Source of the DNA: an uncultured Paracoccaceae bacterium
Lineage (GTDB): Bacteria > Pseudomonadota > Alphaproteobacteria > Rhodobacterales > Rhodobacteraceae
Assembly (NCBI GenBank): GCA_938038825.1
Contig: CALHST010000154.1
Span: forward strand, 1-10,994
DNA length: 10,994 nt
Reading direction: 5' to 3'
Both the position numbers and the translations under genes were made by a program. Of the stretch, positions 5,854 through 10,994 are shown one piece after another; the stretch's first letter is position 1, and every line of letters begins with the position of its first letter. Under the pieces are notes generated by a model. That model saw only the letters and a program-made list of their open reading frames with translations, had not been told where the DNA came from and did no database searches.

Positions 5854-6909
5854 ATGGTCCTTAGAACCTTTGTTGCAACAGATAGCGCCGCTCTTGTGGT
5901 CGTCAGCAGTTCGGCTGGCGGCATTGTGGGCAATCCGATTATCAACAACTCGTCGACGCCCAATGGCACTGTCTTTCAATTCACCGGTGGTTTGGGAACC
6001 AACGTTACGCTGGATGATACGGGCGGCAGCCCGAACATTTTCAACGATGATCAACCCGGAAGCCATATCATCACAGATGGGGGCGGCATCGTTCAGAACG
6101 GCAATCCGGTTGAATCGGAATCGATCATCCGCGTGCGCCTGCTGGACGGAGGCGGAAATCAGACCGGCCCAATTATCGAAATTTACGTCCTGTCCCAGAA
6201 TGGGAATTTTGGCGACGTGTGGGGCTTTTCCTCGGACATCCCGCTGGCGGATGGCGCGCAATACGTCAAGGTCTCTGGATCAAACTTTGGCAGTTCCACA
6301 TACACCACCTTTGTGACGTGTTTTACACATGGAACACGCATTGAAACCGACAAGGACGAGATCCGCGTTGAAGACATCAAAATAGGGCAAATGATCTGGA
6401 CACTGCATGGCGGCATTCAGCCTGTTCGTTGGGTGGCTACGTCGCATGTTGTCGGGCATGGCGCTTTTGCACCTGTTGTCTTTGCGCCCGGGTCCATCGG
6501 CAACACCCAAGAGTTGATCGTGTCCCAACAGCACCGATTGTGGATTTCCAACGCCGCGACAGAATTGTTTTTTGGGGAACCCGAAATTCTGGTCGCGGCC
6601 AAACACCTTGTGGGCCTGCCGGGCATTACACAGCAAGCGCGCGACTCCATAAGTTATACTCATTTCATGTTCGACCAACACCATGTCGTGCGCGCCAATG
6701 GCGCTTTGGCGGAAAGTTTCTTTCTGGCCCAGAATGCGGAAACTGCGTTGGAGGAAGAGGCGCGAGACGAATTATGGGCCTTGTTTCCGCAATTGACCAA
6801 GCGGCTATCGCTGTTTGGGGACACAGCCGCAATGACTTTGAGTGCGCATGAAGCCTCAGTCTTGCGGACCGCGTCGATTGAGACTGGCCCGATCCAAATA
6901 CGTCACTGA
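5854..6909 (+). CDS. Hint-domain protein (Hint_2 type)
   Basis: The Hint fold is shared by inteins and hedgehog autoprocessing domains. Stand-alone bacterial Hint_2 proteins are common in Rhodobacterales, but their role is not established. The 351-aa protein has two parts. Residues 1-150 are rich in Gly, Asn, Asp and Ser and look beta-structured, with no signal peptide. The Hint part starts at the presumed nucleophile C156 in CFTHGTRIET, followed by VEDIKIGQMIWTLHGGIQPV (172-191), SQQHRLWI (224-231) and HFMFDQHHVVRANGALAESF (270-289). The family usually reads CFTPGT; here Pro is His159. The residues after about 295 are more acidic and helical. The start at 5854 has only a weak TTAGG upstream; an earlier ATG at 5837 is out of frame. 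No obvious partner gene is nearby. Family is confident, function unknown. Confidence 0.9.
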   Translation: MVLRTFVATDSAALVVVSSSAGGIVGNPIINNSSTPNGTVFQFTGGLGTNVTLDDTGGSPNIFNDDQPGSHIITDGGGIVQNGNPVESESIIRVRLLDGGGNQTGPIIEIYVLSQNGNFGDVWGFSSDIPLADGAQYVKVSGSNFGSSTYTTFVTCFTHGTRIETDKDEIRVEDIKIGQMIWTLHGGIQPVRWVATSHVVGHGAFAPVVFAPGSIGNTQELIVSQQHRLWISNAATELFFGEPEILVAAKHLVGLPGITQQARDSISYTHFMFDQHHVVRANGALAESFFLAQNAETALEEEARDELWALFPQLTKRLSLFGDTAAMTLSAHEASVLRTASIETGPIQIRH

Positions 6910-6964
6910 CACAGTGTCAGAAGACCAGGTTGATGCGGTGCGCGATGCCGTGCGTGCGCACCGC
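6906..6964 (+). promoter_or_regulatory. Two inverted repeats at the 3' end of the Hint gene
   Basis: CTGACAC-A-GTGTCAG (6906-6920) is an exact 15-nt palindrome that includes the Hint TGA stop. Fifteen bases later GCGGTGCGC (6935-6943) pairs with GCGCACCGC (6956-6964) around a 12-nt loop. The second hairpin could end the Hint transcript, but only GTTGTTT follows rather than a clean T-run, so a terminator call is tentative. Confidence 0.45.
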
Positions 6965-7229
6965 TGGCAGGTTGTTTATGGGTTTGCCTTAAAAGGGCCC
7001 TCGCGATCGCAAAACCCTTTGGGGTGACGCCTGCACATGCAGGGCCCAAGGGAAGTCAGGAAGATGGTGACTTTATGTACACCTGTCTGCCGCGTCCGGG
7101 CTTTCCACCCGGTCACGGACCATCTGACCCATTATGGCAGGCCTGCCGCCTGACAGTCTATTCCTTGATACATGTTACCCTGCCGGGCTGTTTCCAGCGC
7201 GCATGCGGGGCCTTTGGCGTGCCCAGCCA
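6910..7229. other. Convergent intergenic region between Hint and TPM genes
   Basis: These 320 bases lie between the 3' ends of two convergent genes. Apart from the stem-loops at its left end, it holds GGGTTTGC / GCAAAACCC (6980-7017), a poor hairpin with a long loop, a 12-bp palindrome GGCAGGCCTGCC (7136-7147), and a 15-nt copy of the rpoC terminator 5' arm at 7203-7217. Short open frames crossing it lack family features. I see no gene or RNA gene here. Confidence 0.6.
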
Positions 7230-8060
7230 TCACCAGCGCCCGGACGCCCCGCCGCCGCCGGACGAGCCGCCGCCGAAACCGCCATCACCAGTGTCACTTG
7301 AAACCGCAATGACATAGTCATGATCTTCGCGGTAATCGCAGTGTCTGCACCGCACCCGGCGCACGCCTTTGCCCTCGGTTCTGCCCCGCGCACGTTTCAG
7401 GACTTCGCGGTTCTGGCGCATGCCGCGACGTCCGCAATTCGGGCATGTCCGCAACCGTGCAACTTGATCACCAATCTTGCGACGTGCTGCAAACGCACCA
7501 AAGAAGCCCAGAAGAACGCCAATTGGCCAATTCTCTCGTATCGCTTCCAGCGTCGGATTTGGCGCCCCCTCTCCGGTATGATGCGGCATCACAATTCGGC
7601 GGATCACAGCATCGCTGCCGTTCAAAATCCCAGTGCCGTAACGGCTGTCTTTGAAGGCGGGCACAAAAACCTTGTCCACGATCCGTTGTGCACGATTGTC
7701 CCACGCGCGGCCGTACGCTTTGCCCAATTCCAGACGCATGGCTCTGTCCTCTTTGATGACAAGAACCAACACCCCGTCATTGCGGGATGCATCGCCAATA
7801 CCCCAATGATCGAACAGACGTGTCGCAAACTGTTCAAGCGTTAGATCAGGGGCATAGTCTGTCTGCGTTTCCAGTGTCAGCACTGTCATTTCAACGCCGG
7901 TTTCCTGTTTCAAGGTTTCCAGTTGCTGTGACAGGGTGGTTTCTTCAGCAGGCGACAAGACATCCGCCAGATCATTCACTGTGGTGCTGCCGTAATCAGG
8001 AAAAGTCTGTGCCAATGCCGCGTGCGACCAGAACACCAAAGCAAACAGTAAGAAACGCAT
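7230..8060 (-). CDS. TPM-domain protein with zinc ribbon and Gly-rich tail
   Basis: TPM domains (named for TLP18.3, Psb32 and MOLO-1) occur in periplasmic or membrane-anchored proteins such as YgcG; their bacterial role is poorly known. Residues 1-18 are a signal peptide (MRFLLFALVF…ALA, cleavage probably before QTF). The TPM domain spans about 20-160 with DHWGIGDASRNDGVLVLV (84-101) and the following RLELGKAYG (109-117). A hydrophobic segment (178-193) is followed by RRK, suggesting a membrane anchor. The presumed cytoplasmic part then has CPNC (206-209) and CRHC (238-241), a probable zinc ribbon. The tail is GGGSSGGGGASGRW, close to the Gly-rich end usual in this family. The ATG at 8060 has GGAGG four bases upstream. 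It lies alone, downstream of the rpoC terminator. Family is well supported; function unknown. Confidence 0.9.
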   Translation of the reverse strand: MRFLLFALVFWSHAALAQTFPDYGSTTVNDLADVLSPAEETTLSQQLETLKQETGVEMTVLTLETQTDYAPDLTLEQFATRLFDHWGIGDASRNDGVLVLVIKEDRAMRLELGKAYGRAWDNRAQRIVDKVFVPAFKDSRYGTGILNGSDAVIRRIVMPHHTGEGAPNPTLEAIRENWPIGVLLGFFGAFAARRKIGDQVARLRTCPNCGRRGMRQNREVLKRARGRTEGKGVRRVRCRHCDYREDHDYVIAVSSDTGDGGFGGGSSGGGGASGRW

Positions 8061-8119
8061 AACCCCTCCGCGCCGGACTGCGCGCAGACTAGACCGGGGA
8101 CCGTGTAACCAAAAGGGAA

Positions 8120-8125
8120 ATTGTA
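8120..8125 (-). promoter_or_regulatory. Candidate -10 element of the TPM gene
   Basis: The minus strand reads TACAAT, five of six matches to TATAAT, about 60 bases before the TPM start. No good -35 lies 16-18 bases upstream; the nearest TTGCGC is 21 bases away. The gene needs a promoter between the rpoC terminator and its start, and this is the best site seen. Confidence 0.3.
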
Positions 8126-8209
8126 AACGCAGCCCGGCATCCAGTTGCGCAATGCGCGCCGCAAACCAACGACACCCCTTTGATCCTGCGCACAGATCAA
8201 ACGTCCGCT

Positions 8210-8244
8210 AAAACCAAAAAGGCCCCGCGTGATGCGGGGCCTTT
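8210..8244 (-). terminator. Intrinsic terminator of rpoC
   Basis: On the minus strand AAAGGCCCCGC (8244-8234) pairs perfectly with GCGGGGCCTTT (8228-8218) around an ATCAC loop. This 11-bp stem runs into TTTTT then GGTTTT. It begins 23 bases after the rpoC stop and should end the rpoBC transcript before the TPM gene. Confidence 0.92.
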
Positions 8245-8267
8245 GGAATGCATCAGATCAGTCTGCC

Positions 8268-10994
8268 TTAGTCGCGACTGTCTTCGGTTGTGTCGATGAT
8301 CGAGTCAAAGCCACTGCCGCCAACAAGGTCGTCTTCCATGACAGGTGCGGCCAGTTGAGCGGCCATTTCTGCCTCAAGACGACGGGCTTCGATCACCACG
8401 TTGTCGCGATCCGTTGCAACACGGCGCATTTGCTGCGTTGCACCACCGGTGCCGGCTGGGATCAAACGACCCACAATCACGTTCTCTTTCAGGCCGACAA
8501 GTTTGTCTTTCTTACCTTGAACAGAGGCTTCCGTCAGAACCCGTGTGGTTTCCTGGAAGGATGCCGCAGAGATGAACGAACGTGTTTGCAAGGACGCCTT
8601 GGTAATCCCCAAGAGGATCGGCTCACCCTGTGCAGGACGGCCACCCTTCGAGATGGCCTTTTCGTTGGCCATATCGAATTCCTGCTTGTCCACATGTTCG
8701 CCTTTCAGCAACGTGGTTTCCCCGCTGTCGCTGATTTCCCATTTCTGGAGCATCTGACGCACGATGACTTCGATGTGCTTGTCGTTGATCTTCACGCCTT
8801 GCAGTCGATACACGTCCTGCACTTCGTCGATCATATAATCGGCAAGCGCTTCGACGCCCATGATCCCCAAGATGTCGTGCGGCGCCGGGTTCCCATCCAT
8901 GATGTAGTCGCCTTTTTGGACGAAATCGCCCTCGGCCACTGGGATGTGCTTGCCCTTTGGCACCATGTATTCGACCTTGTCCATGGTGTCATCCGCAGGT
9001 TCAATCGCGATGCGGCGCTTGTTCTTATAGTCCTTGCCGAACCGCACATAGCCGTCGATTTCCGCAATGATCGCGTGGTCTTTTGGACGACGCGCTTCGA
9101 ACAATTCCGCAACCCGTGGCAAACCACCGGTGATGTCCTTGGTCTTGGCCCCTTCACGTGGGATCCGTGCAACAACTTCACCTGCCGAGATCTCTTGGCC
9201 TTCTTCAACCGACAAGATCGCGTCCACAGACATCGCATAGGTCACCGGGTTGCCCGCATCGTTGCGGACCGGTTCGCCATCAGCGTCCATCAGAATGATT
9301 TCTGGTTTCAGCTCGTTGCCTTTGGGGGCTGCACGCCAGTCGATGACGATCTTCTGGGTCATGCCGGTTGCGTCATCCGTTTCGTCCTTCACAGCGATCC
9401 CGCTGACCAGATCCACGTATTTCACAGTACCCGCTTTTTCCGCGATGATCGGCAGCGTGTAGGGGTCCCACTCAAACAGTTTCTCACCACGGGCAATGTC
9501 TTGGCCGTGCTTTACAAACAGTTTAGAGCCGTAACCCACTTTGTGGCTGGCACGTTCGTCGCCATCTGGTCCTTTGATCAGCAACTTCATGTTGCGACCC
9601 ATGACCAGCATTTCGCCGGCAGCATTTTCCAGAAGGCTTGCGTTATCGAATTCGATCTTGCCCTCTTGGCTGGCTTCCAGGAACGATTGTTGACCACCTT
9701 GCGCAACACCGCCGATGTGGAACGTCCGCATCGTCAGCTGTGTGCCCGGTTCACCAATCGACTGCGCCGCGATGATGCCCACGGCTTCGCCCGTGTTCAC
9801 CATGGTACCGCGTGCAAGGTCGCGACCATAACACATGGCGCAAACGCCCTCTTCGGCCTCACAGGTCAAAGGCGAGCGCATCCGTGTGTTCTGAACACCC
9901 GCTTCTTCAACCGCATCCGCCATCCGTTCGTCGATCATTGTGCCCGCAGACACAATCACCTCGTCCGTGCCCGGCTTGACGATGTCTTCTGCAGCCACAC
10001 GGCCCAGCAGACGTTCCCCAATCGAGGCGACGATTTCACCGTCATTCACCGCAGCTTCTGCGTTGATCGAGTTTTCAGTACCACAATCCAGCATACGTAC
10101 GATGCAATCCTGTGCCACATCCACCAGACGACGTGTCAGATACCCCGAGTTCGCAGTTTTCAAAGCCGTATCTGACAGACCCTTCCGGGCACCGTGTGTC
10201 GAGTTAAAGTACTCAAGAACGGTCAGACCTTCTTTAAAGTTCGAGATAATCGGCGTTTCGATGATGTCGCCATTTGGCTTGGCCATCAAACCGCGCATCC
10301 CGCCCAGCTGTTTCATCTGCGTCACAGACCCACGCGCACCAGAGTGCGCCATCATGTAAACCGAGTTCGGCTCACTTTCTGCGCCATCATCCATTTTCGG
10401 CGTGGACGAGATCGACGACATCATCGCATCGGTGACTTTGTCGTTACACTTTGACCAGGCATCAACCACTTTGTTGTACTTTTCACCCTGAGTGATCAGG
10501 CCGTCCATGTACTGTTGTTCAAAGTCTTTTACCTGATCGCGTGTTTCTTCCACGATGGGCCACTTGCTGTCCGGGATCAGCATGTCGTCTTTACCAAACG
10601 AAATACCGGCCTTGAACGCTTCGCGGAAACCCATGGTCATGATCTGGTCACAGAAAATAACCGACTCTTTCTGACCGCAATAACGATAGACGGTGTCAAT
10701 CACCTGCTGAACTTCCCGCTTCCGAAGAAGACGGTTCACCAATTTGAACGGTGCCTTGGCATTCAGCGGCAGTAACGCCCCCAGCTTCACACGGCCGGGC
10801 GTGGTGTCATAACGCTCATACGTGGTTTCACCGGTGATCGGATCGACCTGAGGCACACGTGCCACAACTTTCGAGTGCAGATGCACCTCGCCGGAATCCA
10901 GCGCGTGTTCGACCTCTTCAATCGAAGCAAAGATTTTGCCTTGGCCTTTCATGCCTTCGCGTTCCAGCGTGACATAGTAGAGACCCAAAATCAT
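8268..10994 (-). CDS. rpoC: RNA polymerase subunit beta', C-terminal 908 residues (cut by the window edge)
   Basis: Beta' forms much of the RNA polymerase active-site cleft. The visible part covers about two thirds of a protein usually near 1,400 aa; the catalytic NADFDGD loop and the N-terminal zinc finger lie beyond the right edge, so the Met at 10994 is internal. In the fragment's numbering, the bridge-helix region is MMAHSGARGSVTQMKQLGGM (214-233). The four ligands of the second zinc site are C304, C378, C385 and C388 (the last three in TCEAEEGVCAMCYG). The trigger-loop base is GEPGTQLTMRTFHIGG (414-429). The C-terminal block ITKASLQTRSFISAASFQET (797-816) is intact, and the tail is acidic (to DSRD). 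It ends in TAA just before a strong terminator. Unlike the common arrangement, rpsL does not follow directly. Identification is certain. Confidence 0.99.
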   Translation of the reverse strand: MILGLYYVTLEREGMKGQGKIFASIEEVEHALDSGEVHLHSKVVARVPQVDPITGETTYERYDTTPGRVKLGALLPLNAKAPFKLVNRLLRKREVQQVIDTVYRYCGQKESVIFCDQIMTMGFREAFKAGISFGKDDMLIPDSKWPIVEETRDQVKDFEQQYMDGLITQGEKYNKVVDAWSKCNDKVTDAMMSSISSTPKMDDGAESEPNSVYMMAHSGARGSVTQMKQLGGMRGLMAKPNGDIIETPIISNFKEGLTVLEYFNSTHGARKGLSDTALKTANSGYLTRRLVDVAQDCIVRMLDCGTENSINAEAAVNDGEIVASIGERLLGRVAAEDIVKPGTDEVIVSAGTMIDERMADAVEEAGVQNTRMRSPLTCEAEEGVCAMCYGRDLARGTMVNTGEAVGIIAAQSIGEPGTQLTMRTFHIGGVAQGGQQSFLEASQEGKIEFDNASLLENAAGEMLVMGRNMKLLIKGPDGDERASHKVGYGSKLFVKHGQDIARGEKLFEWDPYTLPIIAEKAGTVKYVDLVSGIAVKDETDDATGMTQKIVIDWRAAPKGNELKPEIILMDADGEPVRNDAGNPVTYAMSVDAILSVEEGQEISAGEVVARIPREGAKTKDITGGLPRVAELFEARRPKDHAIIAEIDGYVRFGKDYKNKRRIAIEPADDTMDKVEYMVPKGKHIPVAEGDFVQKGDYIMDGNPAPHDILGIMGVEALADYMIDEVQDVYRLQGVKINDKHIEVIVRQMLQKWEISDSGETTLLKGEHVDKQEFDMANEKAISKGGRPAQGEPILLGITKASLQTRSFISAASFQETTRVLTEASVQGKKDKLVGLKENVIVGRLIPAGTGGATQQMRRVATDRDNVVIEARRLEAEMAAQLAAPVMEDDLVGGSGFDSIIDTTEDSRD

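Noticed and set aside
7003..7010. GCGATCGC, identical to the HIP1 octamer abundant in cyanobacteria
   Set aside because: A single copy in a GC-rich window is expected by chance, and every gene here points to an alphaproteobacterium.
6980..7017. GGGTTTGC / GCAAAACCC as a bidirectional terminator
   Set aside because: The loop is over 20 nt, one base is bulged, and no T-run follows on either strand.
7249..7285. CCG-rich repetitive tract that could be a microsatellite
   Set aside because: It encodes the Gly-rich tail of the TPM protein, which explains the repetition.
8229..10175. A 648-codon plus-strand open frame opposite rpoC
   Set aside because: Same cause: it is in register with rpoC, whose codon bias removes antisense stops. 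Its translation is His/Phe/Arg-rich with no recognisable domain.

Overview
This window comes from an alphaproteobacterium, most likely a marine Rhodobacterales (Roseobacter-group) species. The evidence is the close match of RpoC, EF-G, EF-Tu, S7 and S12 to that lineage as I remember it, a GC content in the upper 50s by eye, and accessory genes typical of the group: a Hint_2-type protein, a TPM-domain protein with a zinc ribbon, an EamA transporter and a PlsC-like acyltransferase. No database search was possible, so the taxonomy is inferred.

Layout. Most genes are on the minus strand and are transcribed from right to left. The right end (8268-10994) holds the C-terminal two thirds of rpoC, followed by a clear intrinsic terminator. 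Next, also on the minus strand, is a secreted or membrane-anchored TPM-domain protein (7230-8060). Two plus-strand genes follow: a Hint-domain protein (5854-6909) and a lysophosphatidate-acyltransferase-like enzyme (4938-5708). A minus-strand EamA/DMT transporter (3773-4639) comes next. The left third is the str operon on the minus strand: rpsL, rpsG, fusA and the first 149 codons of tuf, which runs off the left edge.

How it works together. RpoC, S12, S7, EF-G and EF-Tu are core transcription and translation proteins. In many bacteria rpoBC and the str genes sit next to each other. Here about 4.8 kb with four non-ribosomal genes separates rpoC from rpsL. The str genes have their own probable sigma70-type promoter, TTGACA-17-TATACG, just after the transporter stop codon. 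A leader of about 220 nt follows, carrying a GC-rich hairpin with a short T-run that could act as an attenuator. rpsL and rpsG are 12 nt apart, rpsG and fusA 24 nt apart, and fusA and tuf 59 nt apart; the last gap holds a perfect 9-bp stem-loop. The four intervening genes show no shared pathway.

I see no CRISPR array, insertion sequence, tRNA, rRNA or obvious novel system. The most interesting points are the str leader hairpin, the fusA-tuf stem-loop, the Hint and TPM proteins, and tandem 21-bp repeats just upstream of the acyltransferase. Two very long plus-strand open frames opposite the str genes and rpoC are explained by codon bias and are not genes.
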